From Ascaphus truei (taxonomy: Eukaryota; Chordata; Amphibia; Anura; Ascaphidae), in assembly GCA_036426205.1 (NCBI GenBank), contig CM071570.1:140387048-140451047 (forward strand): DNA of 64,000 nt. Reading direction: 5' to 3'. The notes below the pieces were generated by a model that saw nothing but the letters and a program-made list of their open reading frames with translations, was not told the DNA's origin and did not search any database. The position numbers and the translations under genes were made by a program. Position 1 is the stretch's first letter. The number at the start of each line of letters is the position of its first letter. Below are positions 44,251 through 55,989 of this stretch, piece by piece.

Positions 44251-45040
44251 TGTAAGGAATTGGGGAGCACGTCTCCCGTGGCGTGTTCCCTCCTTACCTG
44301 CTGCTCCACAAACTTCCACGCTTCTTACAGAGCATGTGCGCCCACGGAGAACTTTCAATGTTTCCACAGAGATTGTCTCCGCTCCCCGCTTGCAACGCGC
44401 GTCCGCCACGTGCTTCGCGCATACATGACACGTGCTCCGCTCCCCAATTGTGGGTCAACCTTCATTATCGCTCCCACCTGTCTCCTGCACCTCCCAGCCT
44501 ATCCCTGCCTCCACAGAGGCCACTCCTCCACTCCGCCCCCCTGTCTCATTGGTCACATCCCTTCATTTATGCTCAGCCGTTCCCTTCATTCTTTAGCTGA
44601 GCATAGTTAATGGTAGCCATGTGTTTTCACGTCCCTGTTCCTGCTGCGTGTGTGTTGTACCTTGCCTTACCTTGCATTGCTGTCTGATCTCCTGTGTACT
44701 GACCCGGCTTGACTTAGGACCCTTCTCTGGATACCGACACGGCTTGACTGCGAATCCTTCTCTGGATACTGACCCTGGCTTGCCTCTGACCTTCTGTACA
44801 TCTCCATCTCTGACCACAGCACTCAAATAAACTACTATCCTACCTTTGACCACGGCACCCCGGACACCGACTACTCTCCTGGCTCCGACCTCCAACCCCG
44901 GCAAGTATCAAGACTAATCTATCTTCTCCAATCCCGACCCGGCGACCTTGACTATCCACTCTCCAGACATGCCTCCGGTGCTGAGGGTGGTGCAGTATAT
45001 ACTTTCCCACCTCAGTACCGAGGTCCCACCTTGTTCGGTG
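44251..45040 (+). repeat. Gypsy-type LTR, 3' end lost
   Basis: It starts TGTAAGGAATTGGGG and follows the solo LTR at 53401-54234 (opposite strand) block by block: ctcccacctgtctcctgc, the hairpin atgctcagc/gctgagcat (44569-44604), gtgtactgacccggcttgac, and ctttcccacctcagtaccg. The match stops near 45040, before the usual TTACA end. AATAAA lies near 44826. Confidence 0.75.
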
Positions 45041-45798
45041 CAGTGGGTACAAGCGGCGATTGCCACAAGTGTTATCTATGTGCTGATGCTTCAGCTTAAT
45101 GAGCCAAGAAGTTAAGCATATCTGAGTTGGGGACATTGCAAGTTTGATCTGTTGAAGGAGAGGATTGGCCTGGCTAAATGGGGTCTTCACTGTGACCTGA
45201 CAGGAGCGTCCCCCCCATATCTCTTCTCCCCCCTCTTTCTTAGCACCTCATTCCCTCATTGCATTGGTATACGGATGTGTTTATATATACCAAAGGTTCA
45301 TATTTAATGACAGATACACTGAAAGACTTTATCTCTTCATTTACACTGCTACCCGCCAAGCCTCCATTCATTTTCTCATTGAGATACAAGGGTATATGTT
45401 ATCAGGATCTGCTTCACCTATCGAGCACTAGTACGGGACTTTTGAGGTGTGTACATTTATATTTACCTTGATTAGACACCTTGAGAATTGGGTGACAGTG
45501 ACCCATTGTTGATCCATGGTGTGTACTGTACATAGATGTTTGAGTGGATCATGTAGTTGAGATGTACTGTAAGTTCATCTCATTTTCAGAGTTGGTTAGT
45601 CTGTACTGGTAATGGTATTGGGGCAGGCACTCAGGTTGGAGCAGGTACTTGGGTGGAGGCAGATTGGTGGGACCTGTTGGTGAAGGTATATTTTCAATCT
45701 TTGTCCTGACTAATCTCTTTCTCCTTCGAAAGTTGTCATGATGGAACATACCCATCTATGATGTATAGCATAGCCTCTGGCTGCTATTTCTTCTTTTG
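45041..45798. other. Unassigned DNA
   Basis: No gene or repeat recognised. Confidence 0.4.
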
Positions 45799-46440
45799 TG
45801 CCCTGACAGTAAAAGTCCTGCTAGGGACAGGCACTGGTGGGATTAATTCCTCATGAAGGCCTAGTTTGCTATTGCAGCCTTGGATACACTTACCGTATCC
45901 AGGGGCGGGCATAGCAACAACACGAGAGTGTCAGCCTGGGGGAGGATACTGGCTGGATCACATGAAGTTAGTGTGATGCCTGTTAGTATTAGACATGCCC
46001 TGTTATGGGGCAGGGTTACAAGCCCATCCCACAGGGTATATACTGGCAATCTCCCAGAAGTCAGTGTGCTCTTCCCTGCCCCTGTGGAGTGGGCAACATC
46101 TACCCTGTATCCCACCAGGGGATTAAGGAGGAGCTCAGGAGGGAGCCTACATGGGCCTCAAGCCTTAAGGTGCCCTTCAGGGGAATGTGGATTGTGGTGA
46201 CTTCTGTGCAATGCAATAAACATCAGTTGAATCATCTACTGTGTGTGGATCACTGCCTTGGTCAGAAGAGAAGGGTCAGCATGGATAATCCTGAACACCC
46301 AGGATCCCAATTAACTGGATGCACTGCCAACTGAGAATAAAGAACCCTGAAAGCCTGTCCTGATTCTCCCCACAACACTGGGGAGCAACTCAAAGCCTCT
46401 TGGATTACCAACAGATATGCACTGCAACAGGAATACACAG
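45799..46440 (+). repeat. LTR-like repeat (copy 2 of 2)
   Basis: Shares ordered blocks with 22383-22980: ggcctagtttgctattgcag, ggaggatactggctggatca, tgccctgttatggggcaggg and tctcccagaagtca. A TATA-like string (gggtatatactgg) precedes the last block, and AATAAA signals are near 46216 and 46336. Confidence 0.5.
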
Positions 46441-47216
46441 GTAGTGACCCAAATCTGACATAGAGTGTGGGAACAGGTGATACAGATGCATGCAGTGCTC
46501 ATCACCTGTCCCTCTTTCCGGGACATGGAGCTGTTCAAATAAAGCAATAATGCATGCTTAAGTTGTGTCTAGTATAATTCTTCCACCCTTCTTGGTTTGG
46601 TGGGATTTTTTTGTACAATTTGTACTTAATCAGCGATATACTTATAGATATCAGATAGAGTTGCACTCTTATCTTCCACAACTTGAATGGTGCAATATAT
46701 AATATAGGCATAACTGCAAACCGGTATTGTGTGGCAGGGAGTAAGAGCAATGTCTCATGCCATGCACAGCACAGTACAAAAGTTAGGACTGACGTAAATT
46801 GCATAGTGTTTTTTAACAAAGTGTGAAACTGCAACAGTAGATTTGTACTATACAAGGTCATTAGAAAAAGAGACATCTGTACATGTTATCTTCTTCTAAT
46901 GCACCTGCTTCAGACACTGCACTGCAGCATTCAGAGTATCTTAGGCTCAGATATTCAGTGTGCCAGCTGCCGGACACGTACTGCAACAATACAAATTATA
47001 ATTCCGTCTGACCACAAATGACGTCCGTGCAGGCTCAGTGCAGGATCAGTGCGGCAAGGTGCACGGCGAGGCCCTGGATGAAGTGCACACTTTTTGGGGA
47101 CAATTTCACATAAATCATGCTTTATCTGTACACCTTGTTCAATTTTTTCCCCGAGAATAGCGCCACTTTCTCCTTGATACATAGGCCCATCTCTGTTTTA
47201 TTTTGGGTAAGTTAAA
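46441..47216. other. Unassigned DNA
   Basis: No supported feature. Confidence 0.4.
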
Positions 47217-48725
47217 TTATATTCGCAGTAATACTTTGTTTTGGCTGTTGAAAGCTGCGGTGAAGTGGACACCACTATACAGTAGCAGCCAGCATAGTGA
47301 AAAATCAGTCAAATTAATTTGATTGGTAACATTTTCATGGAAGTTTTGGAGATCTTTCAGATCTCTATTAGGGACTGCATGGAATAAATACCTGATACGA
47401 GGGAGGAGATTCATTTTAACAGATATGCTTTCACCTATCAAGGAAATGCAGTATTTGCTCCAGACTTCCAAATCCTTGTTCAGGCTTTTGATATTTTGGG
47501 ATAGTTGGAGCTATATAGGGAGCGATATGTTTTGGATGTATTCAATCCCAGGTAGGGGAAGGTGGACGGCTGCCATAGGAAATTGAAGTTTAGTTTAATA
47601 CGTTTTGAAACGTCCTGGGGTATGTTAATGTCTAGGGATTGTGATTTTAAGTTGTTGATCTGGAACCCCGAGAACAACCCACATTGTTCTTGCTGTTGAA
47701 TAAGGTTGGGGAGAGATGTGAGGAGTCTAGTGATTGTGAGAATAACATTATCCATGAACAATGCTATTTTATATTATATGTCACCTACTTTAACTCAGAA
47801 GATTCTAATGGTGAGTTCAATTGGCTCAATGCAAATAGAAATGGTGAGAGAGCTGCCTTGCTTGGTGCCTCAAGAAATATTTATGGGACTAGACACCTGT
47901 CCGGCACATTGGATTTTAGCTGAGGGAGAGTGGTACAGCCAGCAGACCGCGTTAACAGTTTGTTCAGTGAAACCCATGTGAGCTAAAACTTTAAATAAAA
48001 AGCTTCAGTCTAATCAGTAAAATACCTTTACGACATCGTACATCGTACTTATATCTTACTACTGATAAATTATATCGCTATAATTCTTGGCATTAAGCCA
48101 TAAGCTCAGCCTTGGAACTTCTAAAGTCAGCGAAATTCATCCTTACCGACAAACATTTATCACACGTCCACATAAAACAGAAGAGACAAAATGTATGACC
48201 AGTAACCTGAGACCCTCTTTCTTCTGTATAGCCCTCCTGTCCATAATTCTTTCACACAACTAAGTGTGGAAACAGGAAAATATTTTATAATATATGTTGG
48301 GGAAGCCACCTGGTCCCTGGGCCATCAAATTTTTTAAAGTCTTTTATCACCTCAGCTAACTCTTCATGAGAGATTGGTTGGTTTAGCATGTTTAGTTGCT
48401 CCAACTTTAATCTAGTGAGACAGCAGTCCTTCAAAAAAAGGAGGCCTCTGAGTTAAATAGTGGAGCTGCCCTTTGACTCTGCTGAGTATAATTTTTGGTA
48501 GAACACTCAAAATTCCTCCACCATTATGGTCGGGTCATGCGATACAGTGCCCTCTAGTGCTTATTGCTTGTACATATAGTTAGCTCTGGTAGTGTTTCTG
48601 AGTCTTCTGCTCAGTAACGTGTATTTTATTGCCTTATCATAGAATTTTTGAGGTTTCCATGTCATGGCTTGCTCAGCTTTATATGACAAACATAGATTTA
48701 ATTCCACTCTCATTGCAGTGATTTT
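47217..48725 (-). pseudogene. Tx1/L1-like LINE reverse transcriptase fragment
   Basis: Read on the minus strand from 48725: AELNLCLSYKAEQAMTWKPQ-like region, DPTIMVEEF, the segment ELAEVIKDFKKFDGPGTRW, then near 47870 the G-T-K-Q-G-S-S-L-S-P-F-L-F motif (palm), a motif C position reading FMDNVILTITRLLTSLPN (F-A-D-D replaced), and YLGLNTSKTYRS, SVKMNLLPRIRYLFHAVPN of the thumb. Order and spacing match Tx1/L1 ORF2. Stops and frameshifts are frequent, and endonuclease and C-terminal parts are missing. The copy is unrelated by position to the one at 1.65 kb. Confidence 0.7.
48547..48560 (-). promoter_or_regulatory. CTCF-like motif
   Basis: Minus strand gcactagagggcac fits CCACYAGRKGGCRC in part. 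It lies inside LINE-derived sequence. Confidence 0.25.
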
Positions 48726-49282
48726 AGCAGGCTAGAGAGGTTTACAAACCTTTTTAACCAAAACATTTGCTAAAATTTTTTTTACATTTGTAAATGCTAC
48801 CAATAAATGCAAAACTTTGGTAAATGAGTTGGCAAAACTTTGAGATCATAAAATCACAAGTATATTTCTAACTAAGAAAAATAACGTTAACCAAACTCAA
48901 TCAAGCAATCTAAAAGTCAGTGTACTGTAATTATTCAATCAGCCAAGCCTTAACATAATAACCTTGACATTCCTGTAATTGTTCAAGCTTCACAAATGAA
49001 TGTGCATGGATTGAATATAATTTTACTTACGTAGTATACAGTTCAATACATATTATTATGCACTCAGCAAATTATGATAATTTCCGTTACATACACTAGA
49101 ACCATATTGTACTAAAATCAGTAATATAGATGCTCTTGCTACAGTGATGCATGTTTTGTACTGTTCTGCACAATGTAACCATCCCCTCATTCTGATACAC
49201 TTTTTGAATGCTAGGAAACTTCAGATAACCTACACAATCAGTGTTTATAAATTATTACATTTATTAAAGTAGATTATTTATA
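48726..49282. other. Unassigned AT-rich DNA
   Basis: No feature recognised. Confidence 0.5.
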
Positions 49283-49352
49283 AAAATGTTTTACGAGGAA
49301 GTAATACATTGAGAGTAACCTCTCATTTTCAAGTATGTCCTGGGCACAGAGT
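49283..49352 (-). mobile_element. Terminal 70 bp of the CR1/Rex1-group LINE
   Basis: The minus strand ends in the LINE tail (ctctgtgcccaggacatact, gagaggttactctcaatgta). It joins gypsy pol without a spacer. Confidence 0.8.
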
Positions 49353-50158
49353 TATGATGACAAATCTGGAACAAATTTGGATGGTACAAAGAGTTTGTTG
49401 TCGGGAACGACCAAGTCCTTGGGAATGCGTCTCTGGGAGTGCAAAATCTTGTCAGATTCTTGAAAGAAGAAGTGGCGAGAATCCTCTCTTGTGGAAGGAT
49501 AGTCTCCAAAGATTCCTCTGGCCTCTCTTCAGAAGAATGTATTCGGGAGAGTGCGTCTGCCTTTACGTTCTTGGTCCCGGGGATATAGGAAAGGTGAAAA
49601 TCGAATCGAGAAAAAAAAAGAGCCCAACGAGACTGTCGTGGACCAAGGCGTCGAGCGTTCTCTATGTAAAGAAGGTTCTTGTGGTCCGTGAGAATAGTAA
49701 ACAGCTCTTTCGACCCCTCTAGCAGGTGTCTCCACTCTTGAAGGGCCACCTTCACGGCCAGAAGTTCCCTGTTACCCACGTCATAGTTCCTCTCGGCAGA
49801 CGAGAATTTCTTGGAAAAAAATGCACAGGGATGTAACTTATCTTGGGGCGTGGGTCTCTGGGAAAGAACGGCACCAGCGCCGCAATCAGAAGCGTCGACC
49901 TCCAGGACGAAGGGAAGTTCGATGTTGGGATGACGGAGAATAGGTGCGGAGATGGCCTCGGATGACCAAGCAGAAGGATCAGCTCTTTTTTTGGTGAGCG
50001 CAGTGAGGGGTGCCACAATGGTGGAAAAACTCCGTATAAACTTACGATAGTAATTAGCGAACCCTAAAAAACGTTGTATGGCCTTGAGAGAGTTGGGTCT
50101 TGGCCATTCAGTGACTGCTTGAAGTTTATCGGAGTCCATCATAAACCCCTCATCGGAA
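49353..50158 (-). pseudogene. Chromovirus gypsy pol fragment (RT connection and RNase H)
   Basis: The minus-strand frame is open from [20 protein letters not shown] through [32 protein letters not shown] and [16 protein letters not shown] to [12 protein letters not shown], then leaves the alignment. It is the same family as the 11.9-16.9 kb element but keeps the frame where that copy is frameshifted. An in-frame loss of about 11 residues lies before SAPILRHP (W-S-S-E-A-I against W-S-P-A-P-L-Q-A-F). The fragment is cut on the right by a PLE terminal region and on the left by the LINE tail. Confidence 0.88.
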
Positions 50159-51140
50159 ATGTGAAAAAGAATGTGAAAAAGAAAAAATGTGAACAAGCGC
50201 TAAAGACTAAAACACCAGTGTGACAAGTACAATATATATATATATATATATAAAGGCTGCCTAGTAATTCTGTCAGTACTAACAGAAAAAGTGAAAACAA
50301 AGAAAAACCTGGCGCCAAAAGTTCATTGGATAATCCTGTACTCCTCAGGGGATCAGCACACTTGCTTGACAGGCCATGTAGGGGAAAAAACACACACAGA
50401 CACAGATCATAGTGCAACACTGTAGGGTTAAAACAGGTCTACACTAATACACACACTGCACATATAACATAGAGACTCCTAGTGACTATAAAAACTATTT
50501 ATTAAATAAAAAGAACTATGCCATAAAATGGTATGGACAAATGAGAACACCGCTGGTCATCCAGATGGGAAAATTCAGAGCCCTACTTACAAGCAGCAAG
50601 GCAAATACAGGCAATGCAACAAAGAGTCCTCCGGGTGCTGCTGATGTCTTTGCAGAGATGTGATTCCTGCTGCACTGCGACTCTCGTGCTTACTCTCCCT
50701 CCAGGGGTTAAAGGGAACAGTGGCAGTGTCGGAGGCCCGCTCGTGGGGCTCACAGCTCTACTCCACGTGAGGCTGCTCTCCTCACTTCCACCTCTGGTTA
50801 CACAGGCTGTCTCAGAGAGTGCCCGTGCCCTTAAAGGGACAGTACAAGCATCCTGTATGCCAAGAACTAACGGCTGCAATGGGGCTCAAATGTGACCAAG
50901 TGTCCCAAAAGTCCAATACCAAGCTCAAAGTGACTGTGTCACCTGCCCTACGCGTTTTGTGGATGTTACTCCACTTCCTCAGGGGCTACAAAGACTGACA
51001 TTGAATGACATATACATATACCCTAACCAATTAAAAATTAATTGCCCAATTAGGCTATATAGCCTGCATGTCATTAATATCAAATCACTACGTCTCTAAC
51101 AACATAATATACATACAATACATTAAACAACATTAAAAAC
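50159..51140 (-). mobile_element. Non-autonomous PLE-type terminal region
   Basis: It breaks the gypsy frame at 50158 and contains a TA microsatellite (50232-50252), GC-rich middle, and on the minus strand the hairpin ctgaggaagtgg, agtaacat, ccacaaaacgcgtaggg (50943-50985). The layout resembles the terminal part of the palindromic PLE. No coding sequence is left. Confidence 0.45.
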
Positions 51141-51479
51141 ATCTGGTAACCGTATATCCCAAAATTGAGGGGGGTGAAGTGGGGTGTGAAGTGGAGGGAG
51201 CCGTCGCGGGCCGCACAGGGTGTCCCGGGCCGTATGTTGTGCAGGTCTGCTCTAGGCTGTAGCATAACTCGGCTCCTTTCTAATGCATGCTTTCCTGGTG
51301 TTGCAGCCTCATCTTTAATTCCTTCAGTAACTTCCACGGTAAGTTGAAAATCTCATATCTTCTTTACTTTATGTAGCTCTGAAGCATCAGCGGTTCCGTG
51401 CTCACACTTATCGATAAAAACTTCTTTATAATCCCTGTACCGATAACACATAGATTTAGAAACAGGTATCTCAGGCTCT
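51141..51479. other. Unassigned DNA
   Basis: GC-rich stretch 51165-51260 without clear coding; no feature supported. Confidence 0.4.
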
Positions 51480-51950
51480 GCACAGGAGTCGGTGAGAGAC
51501 AAACTTGTCTTTAAAGTGGGAGCCATAGAATCAGAACAAGGGAAACCAAACACCCCAGAAAACAAGTGAAAAGTGAATGTGTCTTTCTAGCAGAAACTTT
51601 GGAATTAGCTATAGAAATATCAAGCACTGCAGGGAAACCAGAGACAGAGGAACTTGCTTTTACATTTCAGGCTTTAGAATCAGTAATAGGAATATCACAC
51701 ATTGCAGGCAAATCACATAGTACAGAAAAAGCAATGGGAAGTATTCTTGTCTCTGAAATGGGAACCGATGAGTCATCAGTGGTCACACCAGGTACTAAAA
51801 CGTAATCAGGGAAACACATGCTTGTCTCTGAAGTGGGAGTCTTAGAACCAGCAGGGGTTAAATTAGGCATTGCAAAGGATTCAAAGAAAAGTGTGCTGGT
51901 CTTTGAAGCAACAGCTTTAGCATCAGCAATAGAGGTTTTAGACAAAAACA
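51480..51950. repeat. Degenerate 75-84-bp coding-like repeats, about five units
   Basis: Phase points (cttgtctctgaagtggg or variants) fall near 51510, 51662, 51746, 51821 and 51896. Both strands are largely open: on the plus strand units read like LVSEVGVLEPAGV and FQALESVIGISHIAGKS; on the minus strand like IPITDSKA and ISIANSKVSARKT. I cannot decide the coding strand. It may be the repeat region of an unidentified protein or retroelement. Confidence 0.45.
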
Positions 51951-52399
51951 AGCGTATATATACTGTGTATTATTATTATTATTTTTTTTTTAAAGAGAAA
52001 AAATAAATGTGTTAATCAGTGCAGTATATTATAATTATACAAAAAATATTATATAACCAAGTGTGGAAATACAATTAGTGTCACTCCTATTACACATCAA
52101 AATACAAAAACATAAGATTTTTTTTTACAATTTTCAAAAGAGGATTAATATCCATATAAGGAACATACAGTACAAAAAAAAACATTAAAATCAGTCACAA
52201 ATGGATAATGGTAACCAATAGTCAGAGATGGCGTACAATAGCAGCTTTAGAAAGGATTTCTTCAGCCTTTGGAAATGTATTTAGGAAACAAAAGTGCAAA
52301 AAGACATAATAGTAAGTACTATGAGTAATGTTTACTAATTAAATAAACAAACACATTGCACTTTCCTGAAATATAAATAGCTTATCAGCTGTACAACTC
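51951..52399. other. Unassigned AT-rich DNA
   Basis: No feature recognised apart from poly-T/poly-A runs. Confidence 0.5.
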
Positions 52400-52597
52400 T
52401 GTGACGGAGCAGCCTGTAGGTGAGGTCAGATACGAGTCTATACATGCACCTTTGGGTAAACCATAATATTTGAGTGGTTTTATTTGCCACAAAAACAACT
52501 AAAACATTGGGGCTACTGCCCCTTTAAGGCAAAACATAAATCATAAAATGAACACCTATTCCCTTTAGGGAAACAAAATAAATATTACTCCGTCACA
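52400..52597 (-). repeat. 198-bp element with TGTGACGGAG inverted ends
   Basis: Perfect 10-bp terminal repeats (52400-52409 and 52588-52597). On the minus strand it contains gcaaataaaacca, a polyadenylation signal. Flanks aactc and ttcta do not match. It could be a short LTR; just beyond it on the minus-strand upstream side lies a TATA box (52943-52952, ggtataaaag), so the true repeat may be longer. Confidence 0.45.
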
Positions 52598-53395
52598 TTC
52601 TAACTTGGCCGCCCGTTAAGCTAGTTACCAAACCAAAAACATATAACACAGTAGTACCAAGACCAGAGAACAATATAGAATGTTTTAACTGTGTGTTCTG
52701 GTCCGGCGTCTCCAATTTCTCCAGGCACTTTAAGATGCAGGCGGTGAAGTCCTGCTGCTCCTAGTATGTTTTTTGCCCTTCTTTGTGCAGGCTTTTCTGT
52801 AGTGTAGGGCTTTGGGTTCCCCACTGTTGCCAGGTAAAACCATCTGGTCAACAAGCCTGGATCCCTGCGGGCTAGAGCTCTGTTGTCTGTGATCCTCTCA
52901 CAGAACCTCCAACAGGTACTCAGACAGGTTCTCATTTCCTGCCTTTTATACCTGTTTCATCAGGAGTTTCCCACATCACCTGCACGAAACCCAACAACAG
53001 TGCAGTCTCCTGATGCTTGCAAAGGGAGTTAACCTCTTGACTCCCTTTACAAACTCTTAAGGTACTCTTAAGATGCATGAAATATCCAAATATCCATGAG
53101 ATTTCTTTGCATTTCTCAGTAGTTAATGAGGCACTGGTAAGTAAGGCACGTATTGGTCAGTAAGGCACTGTGTTGCATTGCCATGCTAAGCTCTTTGACA
53201 CACAATACAAACATTTGGATAGGGATGTTTGTGTTAAGTACTGTAGATAATAGGCACATTGTATATCACAGGGTATCATGATGGCGTACCTTGCTCATTG
53301 CTTAATGGTAACTTTGATTACTAAGGGTTAATTATAATAGTTAATGCCGCTCTGCTAAAGGCTCCAGCTATGCAATTTATTTCCATCATCGGTAA
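52598..53395. other. Unassigned DNA with a minus-strand TATA box
   Basis: The TATA string lies at 52943-52952. Nothing else is supported. Confidence 0.35.
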
Positions 53396-53400
53396 CAGAT

Positions 53401-54234
53401 TGTAACGCTAGTGCTCACCACGAACAAGGCGGGACCCGGTACTGAGGTGGGAAAGTATAGAACTGCGCACCCACAGCAATGGAGGCACACCTGGAGAGTG
53501 GCTGGTCAAGATCACTGGGTCTGGGTTGGAGAGAGTGGGTTAGTCTTGATACTTGCTGAGGTTGTAGGTAGGTGCCAGGAGAATAATCAGAGTCCGAGAT
53601 GCCGAGGTTGAGGTTTGGAGCCAGTAGAGAAGTAGATTGTGCGTTTGCCATGGTCAGGGATGGAGAAGGTCGGAAGATCTGAGGCAAACCAGGGGCGATA
53701 ATCCAGAACAGAGTCCAAAGTCTAGCCGGGTCGGTACACAGGGAGGCAACCAGGAACAAGGTAAGAGGCACAGGGAAAACAAGGAGACAAAGACGTGAGA
53801 ACACAAGGCTACCAATAACAATGCTCAGCCAAAGAGAAAGTGACAGACCTGAGCATATGTAGAAACAGGAGTCCAAAGAGAGAAGGGGGTGAAGTGGAGG
53901 AGCGACCTCTGCGGAGGCATGGATAGGCTGTGAGAAGCAGGAGACAGGTGAGGGAGATATCAGAGTTGACGCGCAGCTGGGGAGGGGTGCACGCACATCA
54001 CGTGTGCGCACCGCGTGGGGCGGCTGTGCGGTACAAGCGGAGAAGCAGAGCCAAGCTCAAAGGGAACCTTGAAAGCCCTCCGCCGGCGCGCGCATTCTGT
54101 AAGGTGCGCGGGAGGTTGTACAGCAGGGGGCAAGGAGGAAGCAAGCCACAGGGGACGCGCTCTCAGATCACTTGCAACGGGATGCTGTGCAGCAGGAGGT
54201 AAGGAGGGAACATGCCGCAGGGGATAATGTTACA
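53401..54234 (-). repeat. Solo LTR of the chromovirus gypsy family (834 bp), TSD cagat
   Basis: Flanked by cagat at 53396-53400 and 54235-54239. On the minus strand it starts TGTAACATTATCCCC and ends GAGCACTAGCGTTACA. It follows the 840-bp LTR at 11918-12757 over its end (ggtgagcac..gcgttaca) and the LTR at 44251 over most of its length, including the stem atgctcag/ctgagcat (53821-53856). No internal sequence adjoins. Confidence 0.9.
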
Positions 54235-54239
54235 CAGAT

Positions 54240-55333
54240 AATGTGGACATCATACTTTTAAGTAAAATAATATGAAAATAGTGTTCATTTTTGCAAAATG
54301 GTCTCTTTTGCCAAAATGGTCCCATGAATAGAGGTAGTGAACGGAGGTAGCTGCAAAGGTTAGTAAGTGCTGTAATTTAAGAGATAGTGGTACTGTAGAC
54401 AGATGAGTGAGAGACGCACAGAAGAAAAAGAATGGATCGACAACAGAATAGAAGTACAATACTCTACATGGAAAAAAATGATACCAAAAACAAATGTTTT
54501 TTTTTGTGATTAAACAAACAATTGTGCAAGTTTAATGCTAAGTAAAATCAAACAAAATATTCTTTAAATGTAGTGAAACCCAATTACCTAAATACAAATT
54601 TGTTGAGCTTTACAACGTGTGCTCTTTTCCTAAACTTGCATGTCTTGACTATTTAATTTGCTCTTCACAATTAATGGAAGATCCAAACCATATCATCTTT
54701 TGTGTGCTAGTAAATATAACATGCAAATTAAATAAGATAAACATAAAAGAAAAAAGCTCTTCTGTTAGGAGATTAAAAAAATATATATACAATAGCCCAG
54801 TAAATAATGAAAGAAAATTGAAAGATTAAAGAAATACATGACTGCAATATAATTTACAAAAAATATGTGCCTGGAAGATTAACATTTACTGACTAATTTT
54901 CTAGAAAAATAACTTGCAGAGAAAATCAACAAGCATGAAGCCAAAGGGGAACCTCAATTGAGATCCATGAATATATATCTATGTAGACAGTGACAGGCTA
55001 TCTTATGGGGTTTTCCCCCTCCTCATGCCAACTTCCTAGCAGTAAAGCATAGCTCCCAGTGTATGACGGGGTCATGGGTTCAATTCCTGCATGGTATGCT
55101 AAAATTATTGGTGGTGGGGGGAGGTGTGTGTGTATATTAGCAAAAAAACATTGAATGTTATAAAAAAATTTTTTTTGAAGATGTGTGCCGTGCATGTGGA
55201 CGCAGCCTGATGAGGCGAGGAGAGAGCTGCAGATGTCGGGTAAATCCTCGTGCGGCGGCCATTTCGTGATCCCGGTTATAACGCGGTCTCATTATGTGGA
55301 CCCCGAGCACCTCTCATGCCAACTTACACCATG
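54240..55333. other. Unassigned DNA with a tRNA-like B-box
   Basis: At 55077-55088 gggttcaattcc fits the pol III B-box. A degraded tRNA-derived SINE around 55025-55100 is possible but no A-box or tail is convincing. Confidence 0.3.
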
Positions 55334-55989
55334 TGTAAGAAATGTGTGCAGAGGAACATATAATGGAGACCGATGTGGGTGAAATTATATATTGGCTTTA
55401 TTGAGCTTGTTCCTTTATCAAGGCAAAACAACAAAATAACAATTGACACTAAATATCCATTCCTTGTAACCCTTGCTCAGCTCTTGCAAGGCGTCTGTAA
55501 GCTTAATTTGGAATTCTGTCTGATGTCTGGAATCTATTTCTACTATCCTAGACTCGTGCCATTTCATGGTATCACTTAAAGAACATTTAAGAATAGCTAT
55601 CAGCTCTTGAAGCTATCCTTCTGCACTTATTTTTCCACTCAATGCAGTTTCCAGTTCAGCTTCTTTAGTGTTGAATCACAATTTCACATCTCACAGTAGA
55701 CTCAGAACAAGGCTTAAATCTGTTTCATTTTCTCTATTTCTGACCTGCAGCTGCTCGTGCTCACCTGAACATTGTCCAGCTCCAGCCGGGTACTCTCATT
55801 AGCCATGTGGTCTGCTCTTCTTCTGTCAGCCCAAAGGTGAGCTAAGGAATCTGTGTCTCACAAGGCTTTTTACAGAGCTCTCATGAGTCCAGGTGGAGAC
55901 TAGTTAATTGAGTGGCTGTAATCAACTCTCTGTTGGATTCCCAGAGCTCTGAGGCTGCTTTATTTGAACAGGGATAAGTCCCTGTTACA
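55334..55989. repeat. 656-bp LTR-like repeat, long form of the 143-bp insert at 27867
   Basis: Starts TGTAAGAAATGTGTGCAGAGG-like sequence and ends ATAAGTCCCTGTTACA; both ends and the adjoining 60-80 bp match the reverse complement of 27867-28009. The middle 500 bp is present only here. Flanks ccatg and attta do not match; the right flank is the LINE tail at 55990. Confidence 0.6.

Noticed and set aside
44173..44610. 145-codon frame
   Set aside because: Inside the LTR at 44251; composition-driven.
52621..52935. 104-codon minus-strand frame downstream of a TATA box
   Set aside because: No motif or conserved pattern; likely LTR or leader sequence.
53415..54011. 198-codon minus-strand frame
   Set aside because: Inside the solo LTR at 53401-54234.
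55025..55100. tRNA gene
   Set aside because: Only a B-box is convincing; no cloverleaf could be folded by eye.
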